Origin: Thalassolituus sp034111725 | Lineage (GTDB): Bacteria; Pseudomonadota; Gammaproteobacteria; Pseudomonadales; Oceanobacteraceae | NCBI RefSeq assembly: GCF_034111725.1 | Contig: NZ_JAWUWR010000019.1 | Coordinates: 1 to 37,434, forward strand | Length of the DNA: 37,434 nt | Direction: 5' to 3' | Shown: positions 15,238 to 24,551 of the stretch, one piece after another | Position numbering within the stretch: position 1 is the stretch's first letter | Layout of the letters: the number at the start of each line of letters is the position of its first letter | The notes under the pieces: model-generated | Databases searched by the model: none | Told to the model about the DNA's origin: nothing | What the model saw: the letters and a program-made list of their open reading frames with translations, nothing else | Program-made: the position numbers and the translations under genes

Positions 15238-16818
15238 TTATTCCCACTCAATCGTGGCTGGCGGCTTGCTCGATACATCATAGGTCACACGTGAGACATG
15301 TTCGATCTCATTAATGATGCGGTTCGATACTTTCTCTAACAGTTCATATGGCAAGTGTGCCCAACGAGCCGTCATAAAGTCGATGGTGTCTACCGCACGT
15401 AAAGCAATGCCCCACTCATAACGACGCGCATCACCCACCACACCGACCGACTTCTGCGGGATGAATACCGCAAAGGCTTGGGAAGTTTTGTGGTACCAAT
15501 CGAAGTTGTGCAGCTCTTCAATGAAGATAGCATCCGCTTCGCGCAAGATATCGGCGTATTCTTTTTTCACTTCACCCAAAATACGTACGCCCAAACCAGG
15601 GCCTGGGAATGGGTGACGGTACACCATGTCGTACGGCAAACCGAGTTCTAAACCGATTTTACGTACTTCATCTTTAAATAGTTCGCGTAGCGGCTCGACC
15701 AGTTCCATCTTCATATCATCTGGCAATCCGCCGACGTTATGGGGCGATTTGATCACATGCGCTTTGCCGGTTTTCGAGGCCGCCGACTCAATCACATCGG
15801 GGTAAATAGTGCCCTGCGCTAAAAAGTTAACGTCTTTTAGTTTGGTGGCCTCTTCATCAAACACTTCAATGAAGTTTCCGCCGATGATTTTACGCTTAGC
15901 TTCTGGATCAGATACGCCAGCCAATGCACCTAAAAATAAATCAGCAGCATCAGCACGAATAACTTTAACGCCCATGTTCTTAGCAAACATGTCCATCACC
16001 ATATCGCCTTCATTCTTGCGTAATAGGCCGTTATCAACGAATACACAGGTCAATTGATCGCCAATGGCTTTATGCAGCAAGGCAGCAACAACTGAGGAAT
16101 CAACACCACCAGACAGACCTAATAGAACTTTCTGATCGCCTACTTGAGCACGTACACGCTCGATTTGATCTTCAGCAATCTTGGCAGGTGTCCATAAAGC
16201 TTCGCAATCACAGATTTCTAATACGAAATGCTCTAATAAACGCTTACCTTGCAGGGTATGAGTCACTTCTGGATGGAATTGCACGCCGTAGAAATTTTTC
16301 TCTGCATTCACCATACCGGCAATCGCGCAGGATGGCGTAGATGCCATAATTTCAAAGCCTGCAGGCATGGTAACGACTTTGTCGCCGTGACTCATCCATA
16401 CATCCAGCAGCGACTTGCCAGTCGATGCGTCGATATGATCTTTGATGTCTTTTAATAGTCGGCTTTCACAATCCACTTGAATCTGGGCATAACCGAATTC
16501 ACGAATATTAGACCCTTGAACCTTGCCGCCAAGCTGCTCGGCCATGGTTTGCATGCCGTAGCAAATACCCAGTACTGGCAAGCCCATGTTAAAGACGATT
16601 TCAGGTGCACGCGGCGAACCTGGCTCAGGCACAGACTCAGGACCACCCGCCAAAATGATACCGCTTGGGTTATATTCGCGAATTTCTTCTTCGTCCATAT
16701 CCCACGCGCGAATTTCAGAGAACACTCCAATTTCGCGCACGCGGCGAGCAATTAACTGAGTGTATTGTGAACCGAAATCAAGAATCAGAATCCGTTGGGC
16801 ATGAATGTCTTGAGACAT
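15238..16818 (-). CDS. guaA: GMP synthase (glutamine-hydrolysing)
   Basis: Converts XMP, ATP and glutamine to GMP. The 526 residues contain a class I glutamine amidotransferase domain (about 1-205) with nucleophile Cys in GICYGMQ (about residue 86) and the HPE pair in VQFHPEVTHT, then an ATP-pyrophosphatase domain with P-loop LGLSGGVDSSVVA (about residue 233) and a C-terminal dimerisation domain ending PPATIEWE. The length and start MSQDIHAQRILILDFGSQYT match the E. coli enzyme. It lies 79 bases after guaB in the same orientation, the classical purine operon, and ends at a strong terminator. Confidence 0.98.
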   Translation of the reverse strand: MSQDIHAQRILILDFGSQYTQLIARRVREIGVFSEIRAWDMDEEEIREYNPSGIILAGGPESVPEPGSPRAPEIVFNMGLPVLGICYGMQTMAEQLGGKVQGSNIREFGYAQIQVDCESRLLKDIKDHIDASTGKSLLDVWMSHGDKVVTMPAGFEIMASTPSCAIAGMVNAEKNFYGVQFHPEVTHTLQGKRLLEHFVLEICDCEALWTPAKIAEDQIERVRAQVGDQKVLLGLSGGVDSSVVAALLHKAIGDQLTCVFVDNGLLRKNEGDMVMDMFAKNMGVKVIRADAADLFLGALAGVSDPEAKRKIIGGNFIEVFDEEATKLKDVNFLAQGTIYPDVIESAASKTGKAHVIKSPHNVGGLPDDMKMELVEPLRELFKDEVRKIGLELGLPYDMVYRHPFPGPGLGVRILGEVKKEYADILREADAIFIEELHNFDWYHKTSQAFAVFIPQKSVGVVGDARRYEWGIALRAVDTIDFMTARWAHLPYELLEKVSNRIINEIEHVSRVTYDVSSKPPATIEWE

Positions 16819-16897
16819 GAGGCTTTCCAGAATGTAGGCGTTAAAAACAAAATTGGGGATGACGCATCATCCCCGTTATTTCTTGCTAGGCAGTTAA

Positions 16898-18382
16898 TTA
16901 GCCTAAGCGATAGTTTGGTGCTTCTTTAGTGATCTGCACGTCATGAACGTGAGATTCCTTCATACCAGCCGCCGTAATACGAACGAACTCTGGCTTAGTA
17001 CGCATTTCGTCAATCGTGGCACAGCCGGTGTAACCCATTGCTGCACGCACACCGCCCATTAATTGGTGAACAATATTAGTGAGTGGGCCTTTAACAGCGA
17101 TACGACCTTCAATACCTTCTGGTACTAATTTGTCGACGCCATCTTTCTTGTCTTGGAAGTAACGGTCTGAAGAGCCTTGGCTCTGTCCCATTGCACCTAA
17201 AGATCCCATTCCACGGTATGATTTATAAGCACGGCCTTGGAACAATTCGACTTCGCCCGGCGCTTCATCAGTACCGGCCAGCATAGAACCGACCATCACC
17301 ACACTCGCACCCGCGACAATCGCTTTAGCGATATCACCAGAAAAACGAATACCGCCATCCGCGATTACAGGAATGCCATAAGCTTCCATTGCAGCAGCCA
17401 CATTGGCTACGGCAGAAATCTGTGGCACACCAACACCGGCAACGATACGAGTAGTACAGATTGAGCCTGGACCGATACCGACTTTAACGCCATCAGCGCC
17501 AGCTTCAGCCAATGCAACCGCAGCCGCTGCAGTTGCAATGTTCCCGGCAATAACCTGCATATTTGGGTAACGTTCTTTCACCCAGCGTACGCGGTCAATA
17601 ACACCTGTGCCATTCGCATTGCTGGTATGGCCGTGGGCGGTATCAACAACAATCACATCAACGCCAGCTTTAACCAGTGCGTCAACACGTTCGTCGGTAC
17701 CTGCACCAGTGCCGACAGCAGCGCCAACCAATAAACGACCTTGGTCATCTTTGGCTGCACTTGGATAGGCTTTGGCTTTTTGAATATCTTTAACCGTCAT
17801 CATGCCGGTCAGTTTGCCATTAGCATTCAGCACAAGTACTTTTTCAATACGGTGCAGGTGCAACAAATCTTGCACTTCTTGTGGGCTAGTGCCCTCTAGA
17901 ACGGTTACCAACTGATCTTTTGGCGTCATAACCGAAGCCACCGTTGCGTCGAGATTTTTCTCAAAACGCACATCGCGGCTAGTCACAATACCCACCAGCT
18001 CTTCACCATCGACAACTGGCATGCCAGAGATGTTGTGCTGATTGGTTAATTCTAAGATTTCACGAATAGTCGTCGTGCTCGGCACTGTGATTGGATCTTT
18101 AACCACACCGCTTTCGTATTTTTTAACCTTACGTACTTCAGCAGCCTGCTCTTCAATAGAGAGGTTTTTGTGAACGATACCAAGGCCACCTTCTTGCGCT
18201 ATGGCAATAGCTAGGCGGGCTTCGGTTACAGTATCCATGGCAGCCGAGATAACAGGCGTATTAAGCTGAATGCCGCGTGTTAAGCGTGTTTTCAGAGAAA
18301 CCTGATTGGGCAGAACCTCGGAATAACCGGGAACCAATAGCACGTCATCAAAAGTGAGTGCATCCTGAGCGATTCGCAACAT
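16898..18382 (-). CDS. guaB: inosine-5'-monophosphate dehydrogenase
   Basis: NAD-dependent oxidation of IMP to XMP, the committed step of guanine nucleotide synthesis. The 494 residues have a TIM barrel split by two CBS domains (about 95-205, with ISGMPVVDGEELVGIVTSRD), the active-site loop GPGSICTTRIVAGVGVP with catalytic Cys near 306, and the flap region YRGMGSLGAM. The start MLRIAQDALTFDDVLLVPGY is standard. First gene of guaB-guaA. A sigma-70 promoter about 65-90 bases upstream overlaps the end of the hydrolase gene. I saw no clear PurR or DnaA box. Confidence 0.98.
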   Translation of the reverse strand: MLRIAQDALTFDDVLLVPGYSEVLPNQVSLKTRLTRGIQLNTPVISAAMDTVTEARLAIAIAQEGGLGIVHKNLSIEEQAAEVRKVKKYESGVVKDPITVPSTTTIREILELTNQHNISGMPVVDGEELVGIVTSRDVRFEKNLDATVASVMTPKDQLVTVLEGTSPQEVQDLLHLHRIEKVLVLNANGKLTGMMTVKDIQKAKAYPSAAKDDQGRLLVGAAVGTGAGTDERVDALVKAGVDVIVVDTAHGHTSNANGTGVIDRVRWVKERYPNMQVIAGNIATAAAAVALAEAGADGVKVGIGPGSICTTRIVAGVGVPQISAVANVAAAMEAYGIPVIADGGIRFSGDIAKAIVAGASVVMVGSMLAGTDEAPGEVELFQGRAYKSYRGMGSLGAMGQSQGSSDRYFQDKKDGVDKLVPEGIEGRIAVKGPLTNIVHQLMGGVRAAMGYTGCATIDEMRTKPEFVRITAAGMKESHVHDVQITKEAPNYRLG

Positions 18383-18446
18383 AGAGTGCCTTCCAGAACG
18401 AGGAGAATGAAGGTAATTCGGAAGTCCTTAGACTCCCAGGCGGCGC

Positions 18447-18475
18447 ATTATACCGAAAGGTCAGTCACCGGTAAA
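18447..18475 (-). promoter_or_regulatory. guaBA promoter
   Basis: On the minus strand, -35 TTTACC (18470-18475), a 17-base spacer and a perfect -10 TATAAT (18447-18452) lie upstream of guaB, giving a leader of roughly 60 bases. The -35 and most of the spacer sit inside the last codons of the hydrolase gene (stop at 18461-18463), and no terminator separates the two, so hydrolase transcripts may also read into guaB. Confidence 0.8.
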
Positions 18476-19336
18476 CGACGAACACCCCTGAGCCTCAATG
18501 AAGCGATAAGCAGCCTCTTTCAAATCGGGGTAAGCAAAGGTCTGAATGTGCGGACCGACGCTATCTATCCAGCACGAAGGCGACCTAATTGCCGCATACA
18601 CTTCTTTGCCCTGATCATAAGGAATAACATCATCTGTAGGGCTATGAAAAACCAAAACCGGCACCTCTATACTAGGCGCTAAGCGCACTGGGTCCCAGGT
18701 TGACGGTATAAACAAAGTACCTGGCCAAAACAGGTAACCAATCCAAGAATGCGCCAACGCCGAACGGGCAACAGCAGGAAAACCACTAAACGGCGCATCA
18801 AGTATCAAGGCTTTAATTGAATAAGCCTGTTGCGCCGCAGCAACGAAATTAACCGCCAACGCGGCTCCCATACTTTGCCCTAACACCACCAAAGGTTGCT
18901 CGGGAGCTTTTTTCTTCAACCAAATAGCAGCGGCTTCGATATCCATCATGACTGCTGGCATCATGGCACGACCTTCGGAAGCACCATAACCGCGATAGTC
19001 GAGGGCCAATACCCCAACACCACGCGCAGGCAACCAAGCGACACTGCGAAAATGACTGCTTATATTTTCGCCATTGCCGTGCAAATACAGAACCACTGGC
19101 GCATCCGCTTGCTGCTCTTCACTGTGCTCAAGCACCCCACCTTGCTGCGCCGGAATCCACCAAGCGTGCACCTTAATATTGTCGGCGGTTGTTAAATAAA
19201 CATCCTCATACTCGAGACCGACATCCTCTGGTGTTTGTATCCACAGCGTTTGCGGATAGAAATACAAGCTCGTCATCGAAGCGCAGCCCGTCAACCAGCC
19301 TGAAAGCACCAGCACACAAACGAGGCTAAACCGCAT
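18461..19336 (-). CDS. lipoprotein alpha/beta hydrolase
   Basis: A 291-residue serine hydrolase. Starting from the ATG at 19336, a lipobox WLTGC places the lipidated Cys near residue 18, so it is probably membrane-anchored. The hydrolase fold shows the oxyanion region VVLYLHGNGENISSH, the nucleophile elbow GQSMG (Ser near residue 155), the acid in FHSPTDDVIPY and the base His in VGPHIQTF. Such proteins resemble YfhR/Bem46-type hydrolases; the substrate is unknown. Its ATG overlaps the stop of the DUF4105 gene (TGATG), so both are probably made together. A longer TTG start at 19348 is possible. Confidence 0.9.
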   Translation of the reverse strand: MRFSLVCVLVLSGWLTGCASMTSLYFYPQTLWIQTPEDVGLEYEDVYLTTADNIKVHAWWIPAQQGGVLEHSEEQQADAPVVLYLHGNGENISSHFRSVAWLPARGVGVLALDYRGYGASEGRAMMPAVMMDIEAAAIWLKKKAPEQPLVVLGQSMGAALAVNFVAAAQQAYSIKALILDAPFSGFPAVARSALAHSWIGYLFWPGTLFIPSTWDPVRLAPSIEVPVLVFHSPTDDVIPYDQGKEVYAAIRSPSCWIDSVGPHIQTFAYPDLKEAAYRFIEAQGCSSFTGD

Positions 19337-21216
19337 CAAAAATACCAAACCGCTGATATATCAGCTTCATTGATTGCTTGAGCATCCGCCCACTGGCGCT
19401 TAAAGGCCAAACGCAACTGCAGGTTATCGGCCACGCCTATCCCCTGCTGCAACAGCAATTGGCGGCGAATTGTATCGTCACCCAAAGTGGCCGGTTGCCA
19501 ATTAAACTCAAACTGTTGCTGAAACGTTTGTCCTTGATACAGCCAACCTAAACGCGGCCCTATCGATGCTTGAATACCTTCTTCGAATTGATTGTCGGCT
19601 TTAAGCTCTATTTGAGCTAAACCATATATACGGCCATCACCCAGTTTGTGCGCACGACCAAAACCAACGTTCAGGTAACTGAACAGCTCGCTATTTCCAG
19701 CAGCATATCGATCCATACCGGCACTCACCCCCCACGCAACAGGGCGTTGAAAGCGTGTACGGTGACTCAGCGATAAAACATCCACCAGCAAGAAACGCTG
19801 TAACTGCAAATCATGGTTGCCGCCATCACGTATATCGATCTCCCCCATTTGTATCTGCGAACCGGGGACAAATCCTTTAGGAAGGTCCAATATCTCGTGA
19901 TACGCCGCGCGCCAGCTCAATTGAACAAACGGCTGATCATCACTTTGCCCAAGCGTTAATCTTGTGCGCTGTGTTTTATGACCTTGATCATCACGAACAT
20001 TCGGCATGGGTACCGAAGTAAATGGACTACCTGTTTCCAGCTTACTTCTGGCCGATAAAATTGTAATAGTGCGCTTACGTAGTTCTGGACTCGCCTTCTT
20101 CTTTTTCACCGACAAATAACGTGCATAGGCATGCCCTAGCTCAAGTGCTTGCGCCTGTTCAAGCGCTGATAAGCCTGCCAATACGTCATCGACAGAATCG
20201 TCGCTTTCAACTAATTGCTTGGCGCGATCAACGACTTCGTCATCGGCTTGCGTCGCCATAAACTCCAGCTCCGTCGCAGCTGATGGCCGATACTCGTAGC
20301 CTGCGACCAGATTTTGTTGCTCTAAAGCCCGAATCGTATCAACCGGAACGGCTTTTAATACAAATTGATCCGCTAAGCTTGCTCGTTCAGAACTAGCATC
20401 CAGTAATGCCAGTAAACGGTAAGAACAGTTTTCGTCAAAGAAAAAATAATCAAAATACGTATCTTGGGTTTCCCAGATGTGACGCACGAACTGCGCAACC
20501 TCATCAGGGGTAAAATTCAGCGGATATTCCCACGTATCACGATATTCCATATGCTGATACTGATTGGTTTTTTCGTAGTATGGCATCACCGATACGACTC
20601 CAGGATACCCTCCCGTTAAACCTTTGTAGCTAAACACCAACTCATTATCCGTAGGGTCGGCATTGGCGGCAAAATTCACACTGTAGGCCAGTAATTTACT
20701 ACGCGAGGGATCAGCCCTGTCCATACGCACTAAAGTATGGCCGTACATGGATGAGGGCGAATTGATATGCGAGGCTGGAAATATAAGCGTCAGCGAATTG
20801 GCTTCTAAATCGTCACGCCACTTCTCAAATTTTGGGCACGGCTGATCAACAAAGGTATTACGAGGTAACTGTTGTTTCAGCCAGAAATATCGCGCGGGGA
20901 ACTGACATTGAGCCGAAATATCAGGCGCTTGTTCCGTCAGGATAAATGCGGCGATGTCCGCCACCAACTCCGACTTTGGATTGGTTTTCCCATCGGCCGC
21001 TAAAAAGAAATTTTCACTGTCATTTTGACTAATAATTTTACGACTGAACGGGTGTAAACGAACGTGCAGTAGATGTGCCCATTGTGATTTATCCGCGAGC
21101 GCTTGAATCTGGTTATCACTAATAACTGAAGATTGGTTTTCTGTTGAGGGAAAAGCCGATGCACTGGCCAACAAAAATGTACAAAAAAACGACAACAACA
21201 ATCCCGAGCGGAGCAT
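19336..21216 (-). CDS. DUF4105 (Lnb-like) periplasmic protein
   Basis: A 626-residue secreted protein. A signal peptide (MLRSGLLLSFFCTFLLASASA) is followed by a papain-like DUF4105/Lnb N-terminal domain, recognised by SHINSPSSMYGHTLVRMDRA (about residues 145-164), SVNFAANADPTDNELVFSYK and the FFFDENCSYRLLALLD stretch with a Cys. The C-terminal 250 residues are strand-rich with alternating hydrophobics (for example GVSAGMDRYAAGN and RIYGLAQIELKA) and end in aromatic WYF, suggesting an outer-membrane barrel-like end. The family is widespread in gammaproteobacteria and its cellular role is not known to me. ATG at 21216 is preferred over an upstream 20-codon extension. Cotranscribed with the lipoprotein hydrolase. 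Confidence 0.85.
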   Translation of the reverse strand: MLRSGLLLSFFCTFLLASASAFPSTENQSSVISDNQIQALADKSQWAHLLHVRLHPFSRKIISQNDSENFFLAADGKTNPKSELVADIAAFILTEQAPDISAQCQFPARYFWLKQQLPRNTFVDQPCPKFEKWRDDLEANSLTLIFPASHINSPSSMYGHTLVRMDRADPSRSKLLAYSVNFAANADPTDNELVFSYKGLTGGYPGVVSVMPYYEKTNQYQHMEYRDTWEYPLNFTPDEVAQFVRHIWETQDTYFDYFFFDENCSYRLLALLDASSERASLADQFVLKAVPVDTIRALEQQNLVAGYEYRPSAATELEFMATQADDEVVDRAKQLVESDDSVDDVLAGLSALEQAQALELGHAYARYLSVKKKKASPELRKRTITILSARSKLETGSPFTSVPMPNVRDDQGHKTQRTRLTLGQSDDQPFVQLSWRAAYHEILDLPKGFVPGSQIQMGEIDIRDGGNHDLQLQRFLLVDVLSLSHRTRFQRPVAWGVSAGMDRYAAGNSELFSYLNVGFGRAHKLGDGRIYGLAQIELKADNQFEEGIQASIGPRLGWLYQGQTFQQQFEFNWQPATLGDDTIRRQLLLQQGIGVADNLQLRLAFKRQWADAQAINEADISAVWYF

Positions 21217-21276
21217 GGTGAAAGATCCATTTAACAAAAAGCGTAACCATAACCTAAAAAGGAAAAAGGCAAACAT

Positions 21277-21304
21277 AAAAAAGCGCGCCGTAGCGCGCTT
21301 TTTT
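21277..21304. terminator. bidirectional terminator after the DUF3015 gene
   Basis: Perfect 12-bp palindrome AAAAAAGCGCGC (21277-21288) with GCGCGCTTTTTT (21293-21304) around CGTA. It ends the DUF3015 transcript on the minus strand and has T runs in both directions. Confidence 0.92.
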
Positions 21305-21324
21305 CACGAGGCTCTAATCAGAGA

Positions 21325-21795
21325 TTAGCCAACGTATTTTTTCAACTCAACGTCTTTAGCCATTGCAGTCTTCAGTGACTCTAAAGCCACTTCAGAAGTT
21401 GCATCAGCGTTAAACATAGAATCAAAGTTAGATTGAACAGTGCGGTTAAATGCTGCTGAATCTGCTGCTTCTACGCCCATAACTTCAGCCAATGCTGCTA
21501 GAGTTTCGCCTTGACCTTTAGCTGCATCAACGGCCAACTGATCCATATTTTGATCAATAAACAATTGTGCATCTGCCAATGGGCCGTTAGCTGCTTCACA
21601 ACCCAAAGTACCAGAGGTCATACCAAATGTTTGGTTACCAGAAGTACCGTTAGTGGTAGCTGCTAATACATGCTCATACCATTGGCTAGCATCTTTAAAC
21701 ACTACAGCAGTACCCAAACCGCAACCAGCAGGGCTAGCAGCGAATGCCATAGTAGATGAAGTAGCAAGAATTGTTGCTGCGATCAATTTTTTCAT
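21325..21795 (-). CDS. DUF3015 family periplasmic protein
   Basis: A 156-residue secreted protein with a clear signal peptide (MKKLIAATILATSSTMAFA, cleavage near residue 20). The mature part begins SPAGCGLGTAVVFKDASQWYEH and contains a second Cys in GTLGCEAANGP, so a disulfide is likely; the rest is helical with many Ala. This pattern matches DUF3015, small proteins of unknown function found in many gammaproteobacteria. The start at 21795 has an AAGGAA ribosome-binding site. It stands alone between a strong terminator and a 266-base upstream region in which I saw no convincing promoter or other feature. Confidence 0.85.
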   Translation of the reverse strand: MKKLIAATILATSSTMAFAASPAGCGLGTAVVFKDASQWYEHVLAATTNGTSGNQTFGMTSGTLGCEAANGPLADAQLFIDQNMDQLAVDAAKGQGETLAALAEVMGVEAADSAAFNRTVQSNFDSMFNADATSEVALESLKTAMAKDVELKKYVG

Positions 21796-22061
21796 GGACA
21801 AATTCCTTGTTCAAATAAAGAAGTTCAGTTCAAAAAACATACAGTTAAACCCGTATCTTTAATACTGATCGAGAAATAACTTAGTCCTAAAATTTGTCGA
21901 TGTCTATGCAAAATCAAAGAAATCATAACAAACCGGATATCGTCAAATGCCGTTAGTACCAATCTAAAAATTACAGCATTATCCAAAAGCCTGACTGGAG
22001 AATCACGCGAGTTTGTGGCAGCCTGAACACACATTTACTGCAGTACTAATACAGTAGCGCT

Positions 22062-23438
22062 ATGTCGTTTCAAGAGCCTCAAACCCGAGATCCGGGTGTA
22101 TTCACCGTTAGCCAACTCAATCAGCGTGCACGCCAACTGCTTGAGATTTCTTTTTCGTCTGTTCGGGTCGAGGGTGAAATATCCAATTTAGCTCGCCCAT
22201 CTTCAGGCCATTGGTACTTTACCCTCAAAGACAGCGGCGCTCAGATTCGTTGTGCTATGTTTCGTTCGCGGACCTCTCAACTAAAGTTTTTACCAAAAGA
22301 AGGTGATCACGTTGAGCTACGCGGCAATGTCAGCCTTTATGAAAATCGTGGCGATTATCAGCTAATTGTCGATAGCATGAAACCCGCCGGAGAAGGGGCT
22401 CTGCTGTTGGCATTTCAGCAGCTTAAAAATCGCTTAGCCGCAGAAGGATTATTTGACCCTGCCCGCAAACGACCGCTGCCCGTTATTAAGCGCATTGGTT
22501 TAGTCACCTCCCCGACTGGGGCAGCAGTCCACGATATGCTCACGGTATTGAAACGCCGCTGGCCAGCAATGGAAGTCGATATCTACCCTACGCCTGTTCA
22601 AGGCCGCGAAGCGACACAACAAATTGTTGATGCGATTGGCCGCGCCAATCGTGATAACCGCGTAGACGCCATCATTGTTGGCCGTGGCGGTGGTTCACTA
22701 GAGGATTTATGGTGCTTTAACGAAGAAATCGTTGCTCGTGCCATCGCCGCGTCACAATTGCCGGTCATTAGTGCAGTGGGTCATGAAGTCGATATCACCA
22801 TTGCCGATTTCGCTGCCGATGTTCGTGCTCCTACGCCATCGGCTGCAGCAGAGCTTGTCAGCCCAGATCAGCAAGATGTCATTCAACGCTTGCAACAAAT
22901 GCAGCGCCGCTTAGCCCAGTCAATGCGCCAACATTTGCAGCGACAGCAACAGCGGATTTTGCGCTTGCAGCAGCGCGTGCGAGGCCCCCAACATCAACTA
23001 CGTAATCAGGCTCAACGTATTGATCAGTTAGAAGTACGCCTGCAACGCGCCATGCGTCAGCGGTTACGCGACCAACAACAGCGTTTAGGCCGATTGCAGC
23101 AAGCGCTGAATCACCAACACCCGCAACGCAACCTAACTGAATACCAGCAACGCTTGCAGCGTTTATGGCTGCAACTACAACGACACATGCAAACTAATTT
23201 GCAACAGCAAGGTCAACGTTTGCAAAGCCAAGCTAAGTTACTCAGTAGCCTGAGCCCCTTAGAAGTATTAGGTCGTGGTTATTCGATTACCCAGAGGGCT
23301 GATGGCCAAGTGATTGAAAAACACACAGATGTGAAGATAGACGACATAATGCACACTAGGCTCGGCTCGGGCTGGATTAAAAGCCAAGTACTATCACGTC
23401 GTAAAACGTTCAAAAAATCGCCACCAACAAAGAAGTAA
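22062..23438 (+). CDS. xseA: exodeoxyribonuclease VII large subunit
   Basis: Catalytic subunit of the ssDNA-specific exonuclease VII. The 458 residues have an N-terminal OB fold (FTVSQLNQRARQLLEISF to about 110), the catalytic domain with IGLVTSPTGAAVHDML, IIVGRGGGSLEDLWCFNEE and PVISAVGHEVDITIADFAAD, and a long coiled coil (about 265-405) unusually rich in Gln and Arg. The C-terminus LEVLGRGYSITQ is standard. The small subunit gene xseB is not next to it. First gene of a rightward unit with an M23 peptidase 10 bases downstream. No strong ribosome-binding site was seen. Confidence 0.97.
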   Translation: MSFQEPQTRDPGVFTVSQLNQRARQLLEISFSSVRVEGEISNLARPSSGHWYFTLKDSGAQIRCAMFRSRTSQLKFLPKEGDHVELRGNVSLYENRGDYQLIVDSMKPAGEGALLLAFQQLKNRLAAEGLFDPARKRPLPVIKRIGLVTSPTGAAVHDMLTVLKRRWPAMEVDIYPTPVQGREATQQIVDAIGRANRDNRVDAIIVGRGGGSLEDLWCFNEEIVARAIAASQLPVISAVGHEVDITIADFAADVRAPTPSAAAELVSPDQQDVIQRLQQMQRRLAQSMRQHLQRQQQRILRLQQRVRGPQHQLRNQAQRIDQLEVRLQRAMRQRLRDQQQRLGRLQQALNHQHPQRNLTEYQQRLQRLWLQLQRHMQTNLQQQGQRLQSQAKLLSSLSPLEVLGRGYSITQRADGQVIEKHTDVKIDDIMHTRLGSGWIKSQVLSRRKTFKKSPPTKK

Positions 23439-23448
23439 CTCAATCACC

Positions 23449-24303
23449 ATGGCTCTAAAAATGAAGACATTATCCGCAATTACGGCATCCCTCATCTTGA
23501 TTGCCAGTACACTGAGTCACGCACAAACCAACTCAGTTAGCGACTATCCAATGGCGGCTATCCCCGGCGGTATTGTCTCGGTTCCGTTAGGAATAACAAG
23601 TAACGAACGCCCAACCGTGAAACTCGGAAAGCAACCTGTATTAACCGTACAAGAAAGAAGCGGTGAATGGATCGCGGTTGTTGGTGTGCCATTAGAGCAA
23701 AATGGCAAACTCACCTTAACTAGCCAGCAAAAACAGTGGACCGTTGGCGTCGGTACGCATGATTATCCCGAGCAACACATCACGGTCGAAAATAAGCGCC
23801 ACGTTAACCCAGAAACCAATGACATGACGCGCATCAATAAAGAATATGCACTCATGGGGCCAGCATATAAAGGTTACAACGGTATCGTTGCAGAGGGTTG
23901 GCAAAAAATGAGCTGGCCAGTAAAAGGACCATTAAGTAGCCCATTCGGATTTAAACGCTTTTTTAACGAACAACCGCGCAAACCGCACAGTGGTTTAGAT
24001 ATCGCAGCACCCGCGGGCACCACCATTCTGGCTCCGGCGGATGGAAAAATCGTATTAACAGGCGAGTTTTTCTTTAATGGCAACAGCGTATTTATTGATC
24101 ATGGCCAAGGCCTAATCAGCATGATGTGCCATATGAGCCGCATTGATGTTAAAGACGGTCAAATTATAAAACGCGGCGATGCGATTGGTGCTGTAGGGCA
24201 AACCGGTCGTGCGACTGGCCCACACTTACATTGGAGTATCAGTATGAATAACACTCGTGTAAATCCGCTCTTGCTGGTAGCCGACCCTAACGGTAACCAG
24301 TAA
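23449..24303 (+). CDS. M23 (LytM-type) metallopeptidase
   Basis: Secreted peptidoglycan endopeptidase candidate of 284 residues. A signal peptide runs to about residue 25 (ITASLILIASTLSHA). An N-terminal beta region is followed by the M23 domain, about 165-280, with zinc ligands in KPHSGLDIA (His and Asp), a central MMCHMS His and the HLHWS motif, so the zinc site looks intact. Such proteins cut peptide cross-links between glycan strands. It overlaps no neighbour but sits 10 bases after xseA, suggesting one transcript. A second ATG at 23461 is possible and would still give a good signal peptide. Confidence 0.93.
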   Translation: MALKMKTLSAITASLILIASTLSHAQTNSVSDYPMAAIPGGIVSVPLGITSNERPTVKLGKQPVLTVQERSGEWIAVVGVPLEQNGKLTLTSQQKQWTVGVGTHDYPEQHITVENKRHVNPETNDMTRINKEYALMGPAYKGYNGIVAEGWQKMSWPVKGPLSSPFGFKRFFNEQPRKPHSGLDIAAPAGTTILAPADGKIVLTGEFFFNGNSVFIDHGQGLISMMCHMSRIDVKDGQIIKRGDAIGAVGQTGRATGPHLHWSISMNNTRVNPLLLVADPNGNQ

Positions 24304-24320
24304 TTACCGAGGTAAACATC

Positions 24321-24551
24321 ATGGCCAAACATCCAGGAACATCCGGTTTAATGCCAGTAAAAGGCAGTAGCTGTGGAATACGCCCAGATCCAGAAGCCTT
24401 GGAAATAACGGAGGGTTTCGATTTCAGTGGAGCGGCAGATTTGCTCGCCGATGTAGCTGATGATGATAAGAAAAATGTAAAAAAAAATGGCAGCGCTGAA
24501 TCATTTCATTCAGACACTGCCACCAAAGAAAACACTAAAAAACAGGATTAA
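24321..24551 (+). CDS. hypothetical 76-residue protein
   Basis: Not recognised. It starts 18 bases after the M23 gene with a good GAGGT ribosome-binding site. The protein has no hydrophobic segment. A central acidic stretch (GFDFSGAADLLADVADDD) is followed by a Lys-, Ser- and Thr-rich hydrophilic tail, so it is probably disordered or partner-dependent. The place after xseA suggests xseB, but the helical Leu-Glu pattern of the small exonuclease subunit is missing. Its stop codon overlaps that of the convergent thioesterase gene. Confidence 0.65.
   Translation: MAKHPGTSGLMPVKGSSCGIRPDPEALEITEGFDFSGAADLLADVADDDKKNVKKNGSAESFHSDTATKENTKKQD

Noticed and set aside
18383..18446. PurR or riboswitch control of guaBA
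   Set aside because: No PurR palindrome or guanine riboswitch fold was visible in the short leader.
24321..24551. xseB small subunit
   Set aside because: The expected helical Leu/Glu pattern is absent; only position suggested it.
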